A stretch of 64,000 nt of DNA from Prochilodus magdalenae. Lineage: Eukaryota; Chordata; Actinopteri; Characiformes; Prochilodontidae. The DNA lies in assembly GCA_024036415.1 (NCBI GenBank), contig JAMWET010001051.1, positions 213,501-277,500 of the forward strand. Reading direction: 5' to 3'. A model generated the notes under the pieces. The model had not been told where the DNA came from. It worked only from the letters and a program-made list of their open reading frames with translations, and ran no database searches. Of this stretch, positions 1 to 13,500 are shown one piece after another (positions within the stretch are counted from its first letter, which is position 1; the number at the start of each line of letters is the position of its first letter). The position numbers and the translations under genes were made by a program.

Positions 1-231
1 GGTAGTTATTGGTGAGCTGGATGCAGCTGTGTGTGCCCCGTGGGTCGCATGGGTTGGACAGGCACTCGTTGACATCACCTTCACAGCGCTCCCCCACATA
101 GCCAGGTGGACACATGCAGTGATAGCCTCCAACACGATCCACGCAGCGGCCGTGGTTAAAGCACTTGGGCTCGTGGGTCACAGGGTCATTGAAAGGTGTG
201 CAGTCATCAATGTTGATCTCACAGTGAACTC
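1..231 (-). CDS. notch1: notch1 exon 23 (partial): EGF31 end, EGF32, EGF33 start
   Basis: The acceptor is at 232-233 and the split Gly codon joins exon 22. The sequence encodes the last Cys of EGF31, all of EGF32 (calcium-binding NIDDC start, a long first loop with [17 protein letters not shown], then GYVGERC) and the start of EGF33 ([10 protein letters not shown]). It runs off the window edge in phase, so the exon's donor end is not visible. Confidence 0.95.
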
Positions 232-3200
232 CTGAAATAGAAGAGGAGAACAGAATGTTAGGACTCAGAACTCATAACAGGCTCTATTTCTGATGTGTAA
301 ATGGTCCACCAGCTAGTTTTAATCTTTATCAGAGGTTTACTGCTTAAAAGAAAAGTGACATCACATGTAGATCACAAAGATCACTTTGATACAGCTGAGG
401 CAACAACCGTTCAAAAGTTTGGAAATGTGTTTCATTGCACAAGGTTTTTTTTTAGATGTGTCCAAAATGATGAACAGAACTGTTGATGAATATTGGAAAC
501 CTGAGAAAACTGAACAGCTTTGAGAAATCTGAACAGTAATCAAGGAAACTTGACAAAGACATATAAGAATACATTACAGATCACTTAATAGCTTATACAG
601 ATCAAATCAAATCATTCAAAAATGCATTTTCTCTACCCGCAAAAACAACACTCTGTAACTCAATGCCTTGTCATTTTAAATGGCTGTGCATATGATAACA
701 CTGCAAGAAGTGAGGCATTTTATTTATAGTCCTATTGATAGACCTTTAGGACATGATTAAACACACCTCTTTGTACGTCCAGGAAAAATCAATTGGAGAG
801 GAAAAGTCTAAATAAGCCGGCTACTGTCAGTCCTAATTAATGAAGAGTGGGATGTTCGGATAGAGAGAGAGAGGGAGAGGGGTAGCTGACCTTGCGTTCC
901 CCGGGGACAGGAGCATTTGTAGGTATTGACGAGGTCGATGCAGGTGCCCCCGTTCTGGCAGGGCTGAGAGAGGCACTCATCGATTTCACTGGAGCAGTTT
1001 ACTCCATGATAACCTGGCACGCACTGTGAGAAAGAGTAAAAGACACAGATCAATGCCAAACATGAAAGAATGCCGTTTCTGTTTACTCTGACTCAGTTTC
1101 GCTGTCCTGCTAGACAAGCAGTTCTGTTACAGTGCGGTGAGGCTCAGTCTTAATAAGCTGCCTGGGTCAAGTCTACAATGACTTTGTCTATTCATCCACC
1201 TTTCATTATGTACCACATGAAATACATCCGCCTGACTCCAGAGCGCTGACAGGGAAAATGAGCGCATCAAGAGCAGAAAGATCCAGTCCTGTGAGTTTAG
1301 AATGCTGATTCAGAATAATTAGGTCTGTTTTTATTATTTAGGCCTTAAAATTGTTATGGTTAAAATTGTTAACAGTTATTGGCGGCAATAAATAAATAAT
1401 ATATTTATATGCAGATTATTTGTCACTCAAATGTACAGATTTGAGTGACCCAAGTGGCTTTTTCTGCTGTTCAACCTGCTGTTCTTTGTTTAATCACATG
1501 ATTTCTTAGTGCTGCTTAATGTTTATTATAAATATGCAAAATTCATGATCTGAAAACTACTGGATTTTATGTCACAAACATTTCAATAAACACGAATAAC
1601 ATATCAATAAAAATAAATAACATGAATAAAAACACATAAATAAAAATGATTTGGAATTTAAGCTGCACATCGGTCATATTTTATTGACACTCTATTTTTT
1701 ACGATGTTGGTGCTGCACATGTAACAAAACTTAAAATTCTTAGGATCAGTTTTTCTTTCTGAATCTGGTACCAGTCTTGTTGGATGCATAGATTTAATAA
1801 TGTTAAAAAAGTTTACCTCCTACTGGAGCTATTAACATAGAAGATTTCTTTGTGTGGTAACTCACCTCACAAGAATACCCTCCTAAGTAATCGGTGCAGG
1901 TAGCTCCGTTCTGGCAGGGGTTGGGGATACATTCGTCCACCTGCTCCTCGCAGTAGCTGCCTGTGTATCCTGCCTGACACTGGCAGTAGTGCGTGTTTCC
2001 GGCATCCAAACACTGGCCGGAGTTGCGGCACAATCTGGCAATGTCCACACCTACATGGAAAGGTATTAGGACATGGCATAAGCAAGCCTGGTGCAGGGTA
2101 TATAAGCAGGAAGCACAGGAAGAATTACAAACGCGTATATGACCCTACCTTGCTGTTTAGCGGCCACCTCACAGGAGACACTGGGGATGTCACAATAAAG
2201 GCCTGTCCAGCCGGTCTGACACTGGCAGCTGTAGGTGGTACCACTCTGTCTGCATGTACCTCCATTTTTACAAGGAGACGGCTTACACCAGTTCACCAGC
2301 TCCTGAGCAGAGAATGCAGAGAGATGTTTTGAACGTTTGTGTTTCATATTCCTTTGAGTTAATTCCAGTTATGCTTGAGATTGACAACTGAACACAGAGA
2401 AATAAAAGGCCTATTAAGTATGTTTATGCAAAATGTCAGTGCTGACATACGCTATTGTTAAAGGTTTGCATTCAGTGTTTAATAATGTGGAACAAGTAGT
2501 TTTAATAATTTAAATGAAATACATGTTTACAATTTTTGCAACATTATGCTAATGCGGCATATTAATCTGAGGCTTTATGGATTTCAAATGATCTGTAAAA
2601 AACTGTAAAAGAAATCTTATGGCCATCTGATTCTTTCTAAAACTGAGGGAAAAAAATAATATAAAATTAATATTCCTCATTATTAGAAAGAATCACAAGT
2701 TAATTTTATAAAAAAAATGTATTTTATTAAATCTGTCCTTGCTTGAACAAATTCAAGTATTTGTGTTGTAAAAAAAAAAAAAAAGTGATTCCAAAGAAGT
2801 TTTAAAAAAATAATAATAAAACCACTAAAAACTGTAGTTCAGCTCTGATCAGCTTTGTGAGTTACCTGGCAGTTGAATCCACGGTAGCCATGAGGACAGG
2901 TGCACTTGTATGTCCCGTAGCTGTCCTGACATGTGCCGCCATTCATGCAGGGCTTGGAGTCACACTCGTTGATGTCATGCTGGCAGTAGCTGCCTGTGAA
3001 ACCAGCCAGACACAGGCAACTGAACGTGTTGATGCCATCCACACAAGTGCCGCCATTAAAACAAGAGCTGTCAAAACATAAAGCAGAAAGGAAGGGTCAG
3101 CTTTGTAATATCATAAGGATAGAGGCCGTCTGTAGCCAGCTGTTCAGCTGTGACACGATTATTATACAAATGAAACATTTTTCTGCTCCTCTGTGTTGGA

Positions 3201-6200
3201 CGTGCATAGTCAGTTTCCACCAAAGGGGGCGCCAAGGGACAACACAAGTTCTAATCACAGTACGCGGGCCTGTCTGATCTGCCAGTTCTCTTGTGCACCT
3301 GATCATGTGGTGGCTTTAAACACAGGCCAACTGGGGCTGATCCCAAACCAGATTTGCCTTTTGTTGTGCTACCGTGACGGTAAGAAGACCTGATCTTAAA
3401 TCAGTGGCAAAAAGTCAAAGATAATTGGCCGCTGTGCGCGTACACTGAAGACCTGTGTGTGGAAAGGTTACAATTAACACATGAGAAACTGACTTGGCAG
3501 ATCCTGAGTCAGCGAAAAAGAGGAGCGGAGTTCACCTCTCGGTGCAGTCGGGCGTGTTGTTCTCACAGTGGATGCCGCTGAAGCCCGGCGGGCACGTACA
3601 GGTGTAGCTGTTCACGCAGTCTGTACAGTTGGCACCATTCTTGCACGGGTTGCTGTCACACTCGTTGATGTCCTCCTCACAGCTGAGGCCACGGAATCCT
3701 GGGAGGCACGTGCAGGTGAACGCGTTCACGGTGTCTTTACAGATGCCACCGTTACTGCAGGGGTCTGCGGTAGAACAAAGAGCGAGAGTTATATAGCACC
3801 AGTATAAAGCTTGGACACACCTGGTTAAACATATGGCTTCATAAATGACGATTAAATGCTATTTAATTTCTGAAATATAAATAAAGACGTTGCTTATGTT
3901 TTAGTATATTTTAAGAAGCTCATATCATATCAAACCTTCATTTCTCTCATATTTTTATATAACAGACTGCTAAAATAGGCATCCATAATTGAGGGCCCAC
4001 AAGAAGAAAATGCTTGGTGGGACTGTCTGAAGGAGAGACCCTCAGCTATTGAATTCCATATTGTTACATAAGACGCAGAACTAAAAGTGGGAATGTGTAA
4101 ACTAAGAAACTTGATTTGGGTGTCCAGGCAGTTGGGTTGACTCAAGAAAAGCAGATCAGTCGGTTACTATATTATTTTAAACTAAGCTGACATTTATTCT
4201 TAACAGTGTACAGCAGTGCAATTCACTTTCAAGTTATTAAAGTTTAAACTGGACGACTTCCAGAACAGAGATCACTTACATATATCAGTCTCGAAAGGCA
4301 AAATGACAAAAACAGCTTGTTCAAGAGCCAATCAGAGATCAGAGCACAGACATGCAAAAAATAGATCCTGATTTAGTTTTGTCGTTAACACTGTAAGAGG
4401 ATCCCGGCAGCAAAACAATAGAATATAAGAACATGTAGGATTGTGGTCCCTATAAACAATACGTACAAGCCAACAAGCAGTTTTCATTCCTTAGAGTTTG
4501 AGGAATTGAAACACAATCATTGTATCATCCTTAATGAAGCTTATGCCTCAATGAACACTGATTTGTAAACCAATTGCTGGTATGTACTTGTTATGTGCAT
4601 TTGATCAAATTAGCTAGAACCTAATCTTTCTGACTGCAGTAATTCCATCTGTGTTTTTCTTTGTGTTATTTCTCAAACAAAAGAAAAGCCCTTGTATGAC
4701 TGTTACCATGCATAGGTGTCAAAGCTTCTGGCTGATACTGCAAAGCATTGAAATAAGCAGCCTCAGTAAAAAAGTACAGGTGAGAAAAGACAGGAAGAAG
4801 GTTGGGCTTACTGGGCTTGCAGTCGTCTATGTCGGTCTCGCAGTTGCGGCCAGTGTAGCCAGACTTGCAACTGCAGCTGTAGCTGCCGACGGAGTTCTGG
4901 CAGGTGGCGCCGTTGCGACAAGGGCTCTTCACACACTCATTGATGTCAATCTCGCAAGTCTGGCCTGCAACGGAAGGGAGGGGGGGTCACACACCTCACA
5001 AGGCGCGACGTGTGAAGTACTGCACGAAACAAATATGCTCGGGCTTCCTTTAAAAACATCTGGGTTATGTATGCATAGTACGCTGCTGTCAATGGACTCG
5101 GTACTGAACAAGGGGATGTTTTTTTGCCTGTATGTGTGTGTGGGTTTGGTTTTTAACCTTGCCAGCCTTCAGGACACATGCAGGAGAAGCTCTCGTAGTC
5201 CTCAGACTCCTTACACACGCCGTCGTTCTTGCAGGGCTTGGGATTGCAGGGGTCTAATAAAGTTTCACAGTTCTCACCTGTGAAATCAAAACATATAGTC
5301 CAACTTAACTAAAACACTAAAACCTTTTTTTAACTTTAAAAGCCCCATTTCATGGGAAAACAATAGAAGTCTTGCAATCTTTTCAGAAAAAGTGAGTTTG
5401 ATGTCATATTTAAACATTGTTCCAAAACATGTTGTTTACTCCACATCCCACACGACCCTCATAGGACAGCTAACAGCGTTTTAAATTCGCTGTTTTGGTG
5501 ATGTCACATTTATGCATATCCACATAGTCTGCTGATGAAAAATTAGACCCATCCACTTATGCTGAAGTTATGAGGAGTGTTTCAGGCCTACTCTTTTTGT
5601 AGGAGGCCCATTACATGACAGCCTCTCAGAACATTGCTTCTGCACGTATAGCTGTCTTAAAGATACAGTAAGAAACCAGCATGGTTAATTCTTGATGACA
5701 GAAACTGGAAAATAGTCATGTAACAATGAATTGTGAGAGTGTTTGGTGAATAAAACCCCATAATCGGCTATTAAATTAAAGAAATTACGGATACAAGCCC
5801 TTTTAGGCTTAAAATTCATTGTTACATGCTAACAACTATGAAATATATACATGAGTTATGTAGTTATGAGCGTGAGGCATTTGGGCCTAAAGATTGCTAG
5901 CATGTATTCTGGTACCCTCTGAAGTTGTTGTTGTTTTCTGATCTAAAATAATAACTACAGAGCGGAACTGGCTCCGAGGAAGCCTTTCCCTCGTTCCTAG
6001 TGGAGCTATATTTAATTGATGATACTGGATGCGGAATTGGCCCTTTAAAGATTCCTCCTTCTTCTGGGAGATTAGCTTGCGGAGGCTAGCAAGCAGAGCT
6101 CGCAGCCCCTCTCCCTATCTGTTTCCACGACACCAGGCCCCTACAGGAAGCCGGCAGGCCTTTCCGGCCATTGTCCTGCCATTTGCTTTTCTGTGAGAGA

Positions 6201-7452
6201 GGAAGCGGGCAAACAGGAAATGTGTCAGGCCACTGTTCCCACCCAGCCAGGACCAGGCCCCCCTGTTATTCCACCTCCCAGCTAGCGGTGGATTTTTCCG
6301 CCATCGAAAAGTCACTGTGAATAAATACGATTTGGGCCCAGAGGCAGAGAATCCCCCTGTCTGTTTTGTCAAATAATACAGAAAAGGGAAAGAATGTGGA
6401 TTCTTCTGCAAACATGTTTTCCTGTATGGTTATCAGCAGTGCTCGCAAGGCACGCCGAGCAGGCCAGGATCAACAATCGGGGAACTAGGGTTGAGGGTGA
6501 AAGGAAAAAGGAAGTGTTGCTGCTGAACCTAGGCATGTCCTCCGGAGCACGTTTTCCTGTATCCCGATATCTGGGAGGCGGAAGATGACAATACGAGCTA
6601 GGAAAATGTCAAAGTATTGGCCAAATAAAACCCAGCCCAAAATCTTTCAACACCAAGACATTCAATTACGATTTACGGTTTAAATCTCTGAGCTCGATTT
6701 GAGTCAACTATGAAACTCAAAATAAACTCTTTATCCATCATTTGATCATAGTGCAGTTCATTCAACATCCTTCACATCAATCCATACCATACCTCTAAAC
6801 ATGACGGAAATAAAGCTGGTACCTGTGTAAGGCAGCAAACAGTTGCACTTGTAGCCAGCCACATCATCAATGCAGGTGCCCTGGTTGAGGCAGGGGTTGG
6901 AAGCACACTCGTTGATGTTCGTCTGGCAGTTAGGACCTGCAAGCAACAGAGGGAAATTCCGCTAAGTCTGAACAAGGTTGTGACAGAACGGACCGCATGG
7001 TTGTATGTTAGCAAACAAAGAGGCACTAACCGCTGAAGCCAGCCCGGCAGGTACAGACATAGCCACTGGTCATGTCCTTACAGGTGCCACCGTTCATGCA
7101 GGGGTTGGACTCACACTCGTTGTTGTTGATGTCGCAGTTGGTGCCACTCCAGCCCGAATCGCAAATACAGTTATAGCTACAAGTAAAAAAAGCAGATCCC
7201 TTCATTTAGAAGTGAGTGTGATGTCACGGCGAAGTCTGCTGCACTAATATCGGTTTCCAACCGACCACATGCTGTGTATATCAGAAGACTAAATTCAGAA
7301 ATATGACATAAACAGCCACTATTAGATACAGGACGAGTGGGAAAGATGGGAAACAACTGAATTATGTATGCTCTGTCCAGAAATAGACTCACTGAGTTAA
7401 AGAAACATCTTTCCAAAATGCTGCCTATCAATTTAAAACTAATCTAAATGTT

Positions 7453-7510
<58 letters not shown>

Positions 7511-10500
7511 TGTATATAAAATACAGTATTCTAGTGTTCAAGAGTTATAAATAAACATACAGTATTTTAGAATTCTAGAGTTACAAACTTCCAACTTTCT
7601 GCAAGTGGTCTGTAACACGCTTTGGAACAAACCCTTACATTTTCATTAGGTTGGATTTACTGTTTGCCAGTGTTCTGTAAAGCTTCCTCTACCTCGTAAC
7701 TGTTGCTATGAGGTGCGCGTATGTGATCAGAAAATGCGTTACTGTGATGTTTGTCCTAATATTCTGTGGTGTTTGTACATGAAGGAAAGCATAGAGGTTG
7801 TACCCATTGACTTTGTCTTCGCAGTGTCCATGAATACAGGGGTTGCTGAGACACTCGTTAAGTTGAGACTGGCAGGTTGAGTCATGGTAGCCCTCCCGGC
7901 ACTGACAGGTGAATCCATTCACGCCGTCAATACATGTTCCACCGTTGTGGCAGGGGTTGATGGCACACTCATCAATGTTGATATTACACAATTTGCCTGA
8001 GACAAATGAATCAGATAAACACTGAAGATTAACCTCTAATTTAAGAATGCTACAAGGTAGACTTAGGACACACCTTTTCACAGAATTAATATTTTATAAT
8101 ATTTTAAAATAACAGAATAACTGATTGACTTGAACAAGAATTTTTGTTGATGAGGTACACATAGTAAGTATAATGACGTAACAGCTCCTCATAATTTATG
8201 TACATTCTACGTTATGCATAATATCCAGCAAACTAGATCATCTCATGAAAAATGGCTTTTTTGTCCAGCAGCACTGGAAGCTTTAGGCGCAGCTTTTTAG
8301 CCGACCCTTGAAGCAGCGCCACCATTCAGCCAGCGCAAGACACAGCATAAAAAGAGCGGTTTCGTTTGTCACTAGCCTTTAAAGCGCCCGCCAGCTTCCC
8401 CCTTTTAAAAGATCGACTTACACAAATCTTTAGCAAATCTTTTCTCCTTTCAGACCCCCCCTTTAGACTGAATGGGTGAGCGGGGCAGCTTGCGTGTCGG
8501 AGCGCCAGGCGGGGAGCAGGGTGGGAGCGTAAGACAACACCACAGCCAGGGCAGTGTGTGTGTGCTCGCTGACCAGCTGTCTCTCCACGCCCTGCTTTGT
8601 GCCTGCCTCACCTGGGGAAGCCTTTGTTGACTGCCCCTCCCCCACCGTGCCCTCAGACTACCACCTACTAATCTGGGCCACACCGATCTAAGAGATGTGA
8701 CTATAAAAATTGTAAGCTAGAATTATTCCACTGAAACTCTGGTTCACTTTCACTTTGATAAATTGCTTGACTAGTCAATCATGTGCCTTCAGTAGCAAGA
8801 CCACAGAAGACTATATAGAATCTCTAGATCTCCTCTAATATATACAGGCCTGGTGGTCCAATCATAATGCATAAGGTAAAAATGAATAAATATATAAAGC
8901 AATACACTGCATGACGAATGATTTTACTTTTTTGTGCTTGAAATGAAAGGAAATCATTATTTGTATTACACTGTAATTTATATGTGTGTATGTTATGTAG
9001 CACATTATCAACTGGCCTCACCTAAAATGTGTTTAACTGTCCTTTTCTAGTACCATGTTATGCAGCCTTAAAGTTAAGAATAGTCAATATGACAGTATTT
9101 TATAGAACTTACCATAATTTGACAATATTTTTTTCAATAATTGAAGCACAACAATATGCTCAATTCAAACGGATAAGATTTTCTATCACTACTGCTTCTT
9201 TTTATCTCTTATCAATTTTATATTTTAAAAACACAAATCATCACGATGCACCTGTGTCATGAAATTATTTGACTTGCAATCATCAATGTCAGAACAAAAA
9301 TAAAATCCTTATTTCTGGTTGTTACAGTCATTGTCTGAATAAATTCCATTACAAAAGGACCTGTAGAAATGATCCAAAATGACGAAATGATGACGCTTAA
9401 AACTTATGCACTGAAAGTCATAAATCTTTTTCCTTCTCCTGTAAATCTACTGTTAGAGATAAAAAGCTATATGAAATCAGCACAAGTTACAAGATGAACA
9501 TGAATTGTATAAGCTGCTATTAGTTTGGCTTAGTTGTTTTGGCTGCAACATTCATTAAAAAAAAAAAAGAATACGATAAAGAATGTGTCTTTACACTGCA
9601 CTTATTTATTATTTATACAATTTGTTTATGTTTTATATTTGTATTATTTTATTTGACCCAGGGGGAAACTCTATAATCTGAACTCAAAGAGAGCCATATG
9701 CCATGAGAGCCCTCTCACCTGTGTATCCTGGCTCACAGGCGCACTCGTAGCCGTTGATCTTGTCAATGCACTTGCCGTAGTCACATGGATTGCTCATACA
9801 GTCATCCAGATTGATCTCACAGTTAACACCTGTGAACCCAAATGCCACTTCAGTCAGCCTCTACAGCATGTGTCAGATTACAGTCCTGGCGGGCTACAGC
9901 ACTGCAGAGTTTTAGTGCTCTGCCTCATTAAACACACTTGATTCAGTGTGTCGGCTAATTAGAGAGCATTTGCGAGTTGAATTTCAGGTGTTGGGAGAAA
10001 GAAAATGACAACCTCTGAATAGCTTTGGCCCGGACAGAATTCTATATCAAAAAATATTTCCAGGGACAGTCATTACAGGTGACCTCCAGACAGTAAATAA
10101 AGTATAACACACACTTTCTTGCTTTACAGTTACTTTTGTTTTTGAGCAGTAAGAGCTTTTTAGGTCGTATTTCCCACCTGAGGTTCCTCTGGGGCAAGCA
10201 CACAGGTATGCATTCTCCCGGTCTTGGCACATGCCCCCGTTTTGGCATGGATGGCTCAGGCATTCATCAATGTTGGCCTCACACAGTCGGCCGGTGTAGC
10301 CCGGACTGCAGTGGCATGTGAAGCCGGCCAGGCCATCCTTACAGGTGCCATAGTGGCAGGGGTTGGACAAACACTCGTCTACGTCTGTCTCGCAGTGATG
10401 TCCTGTGTAACCTGCAAAAGAAATAAATATAGCATTCCTCCTGAATTTGACTAAAAATTTGTATCCCAAAAAAAAAACCTAACTATGATATTCTGAATGC

Positions 10501-13500
10501 AGATTTCAGGCCAATGAATTAGAACTTATTAGACTTAATTAGTAATTGCTAAGAAACGAATATGCCTAATAAGTGTGGGCCCACATAGAGGCCCTTAGGT
10601 TCTAAGGGCTTAATAACAAGTTTGTTTTTACCCTCAGTGCATTGGCAGGTGTACATATTGGGCCCGTCAATGCATTTGGCGCCATTTTTGCAGGGCGTGC
10701 TGGCGCACTCATCATTGTCGAACTGGCAAATGTTTCCAGAGAATCCTGGGAAGAGAAGTGGAAGGAGGAGGAGGACAGAAGAAAGAGAGAGATGGAGAGA
10801 AGAAGGACAGGGGGGGTGAAGGGTCATTAGGATGATCTCTCCAGACCACACTTGCTTCATTCCACCACACTCATCTACACAATCGCTGGTCAGCCTTCAT
10901 TAACACCTCACCACTGCCCAACGTTCTCTCTCTCCACTCTATTCCCTCCTTTTTTCAAGCCCTCTTTTCAGCATATCCTCACAGGGGGGGAATGAGGGGT
11001 TGTACAAAAATAGGGTAGAAAACTTTTCAAGGCCTCCTGACTAGAAGCCCCAGACAAAGGGGAGCTCTCTATTCAAAGCTGTGCCGGTTGCCTCTTTTGT
11101 CCAGGAGAACTTTTTCCATCACAATGTGCATTCTGGTATCCTGCCTTGGCCCCCTCTCCGGCTCGGCCTCTCCAAAAAGAACCCTCTATGGCCTATGACC
11201 TCTCGCTATTCAGCCTGCCTCGTCATTCAGGATCACTCAGCAGGCGCGCTCCCCCCCAAGTTATTCTAATCTCTCGCTAACAACGTCCGCTGCTTAAAAG
11301 TACAGTCCCAGGATATTAAAATCTACGGCTCCATCAGGGCCTATTGCTGGAGCTCTATCTTAAAGTCTGCTGATATTGTTCTCAAAACGAGTAGTGTCAT
11401 CTACAGTGGTGCTAACTAACCGGCTGTTAGCATGCTAGCACTCATCCCAGTGGAAATTCCTTTGTCGTTGTGTTCCACCTCTACCTCGCAAATCAGCTAG
11501 GATTTTCTCCAAGCCTCTGAAATGGTACATTTCGAAAAGCGCCATTGTGGTTGCCATGGACTTGCTGTGTACGCCATTCAAAGGAAGCCTTACCCTGCAT
11601 GCCGAGCAGAGTTGATTTGCATCTGAAGACAAAGTGGAGGGGCCTTTCCTCCATTCTCCAACTTACTACCTCACAACCCACAACAGTCAGGGGGGTTCAG
11701 AGGCCCCATAGGCCTCTGCTCACCACCTCGCACAAAAACACACCCTTATTTATGCAGGAATTCCTCCACATCCCAAATGCACTTTCCCCAACCTGAAGTG
11801 GATGTCTTTCTCTAAAATAATGCTTTCATCTGCATTTATGAGATGCCTGCTACTTTTTCATCAAAATTCAACTAAAGTGAGTGACGGCATGAAAGAGAAA
11901 AAAAACCTTTGGAGATAAAGTCCATTATTCTTCACAGTGAATCCATAAACCTCATACCTAATTACGTCATCTGTATTGTAATGCCATGTTTTAAACGTCC
12001 TATACATTTTTTGCATGTTATTTTTCTCCAGCCATTCATTTCATGGTTTAAGTGCCTTTACTACTGATATATGCAAATAATGTCTGTTCTGATTGGCTGC
12101 CTTATATTGTGCCTCAATCATAAAGCAGCCTAGGCTAAAAGTCTCCCAAATTTTAACCTGGACTGGCAGGTATAAACTGCTATCGGCTAACGTAGGCAGA
12201 CGTATGTACATGTATTGGTTTTCGTGATAATCACAAAAACCCAAATACAAAATGGGTTGTGTTGGCAGCTCTATATGGACTTGGGAGTGAAAAAATCCTT
12301 CCATACTATGTCAAATGGTATGTCATAATACAGCGTACATAGAAAAATACCTATGGTAAGAAACGCTATGGCTTTGTCACCGGTATGGAGCACAGTCTAC
12401 TGACAATCACCATGCAGGTAAATTTTTAGAATTTGTTAAAAAATGTAGATTATAATCCACACCGCATTGCGAAAATTCTCTTTTCAGAGCAATACTGTAA
12501 ACCTGGATAAAATGCTAACTTCACAGAAGCTCCTATATAGATTTTCCTAACATGGCCAGGGTAGAAAAAGCCTGCCTGAAGGCAGGGATTACATTTCTTC
12601 CTTACTGTTGTCCAGGGGGGTGATCGACCCCCTCGTGCTCACCTGTGGGGCACTCGCATTGGTAGTTGTTGATCTTGTCGATGCACTTCCCATTGTTGAG
12701 GCAGGGCATGCTGGCGCACTCATCGGTATTGATCTCGCAGAACTTTCCCTCATACCCTGCCAATTAGCATGGAGAGATAAGCTTCAGTGCCAGCAGGAGA
12801 ATTCATCACGGCTTAGCAATCCTGTCAGATTTGTATTCCTTTATATGTAATAAATAGAGGACATATGAAGCTTTCTTTGATCAGAGCCAAGTGTTAGAAC
12901 CAGACAAAGCTAAAGATTGATTACAATCAATACCTTCATTACATGCTGTGCCAAGAAATATATACACTACATCTTTAAAAAGTTTGGAATTACTTGTTAT
13001 ATTGATATTGATTTTTGGTACTTCATCTAAAATAACAACTTGGAGTGTATATTTAAATATTATAAACTAAACATCATACTTGGATCATTTATATTTAACA
13101 TTTTTGAATGATAAGAATTTACTAAATTATAAATTACATACTATAATGGTCTATTTTCAATATTTTTCTAACAATCTAAAATTTAAACGCCACTTTTTTA
13201 AGACAAGGTATTTTGGACTTACAGTATATGGTCTTATTATAATCTATGTTATGGTGCTGTGGGTATCCTTAGTCATTTTAGGATAAGCTGTTTTCACCCT
13301 TATGGACAAAGTGAAATTTGACAGAGACAATACAGGGTGTCTGCAGGCATCTTAAAGATAATGAGACAGTTAGACCTAAAGCTTTCTACGGTCTTTCAGC
13401 AGACTTGTTATCAGGTGATGGATAAAGAGTAATGGAAACATTTTTACTTTGGTAAAAGTGTCTCTTTAAATGTAATATTTCAAATTAAATCTATATTTGC

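Noticed and set aside
4651..5283. 210-codon plus-strand open frame across notch1 exons 16 and 17
   Set aside because: It is the complement of real EGF-coding exons plus intron. It has no domain, and the minus-strand reading is unambiguous.
7741..7803. Extension of exon 13 into the intron (tail [10 protein letters not shown])
   Set aside because: It breaks EGF19. Splicing at AATGG|gtacaacc restores [15 protein letters not shown] with exon 14 in the correct phase.
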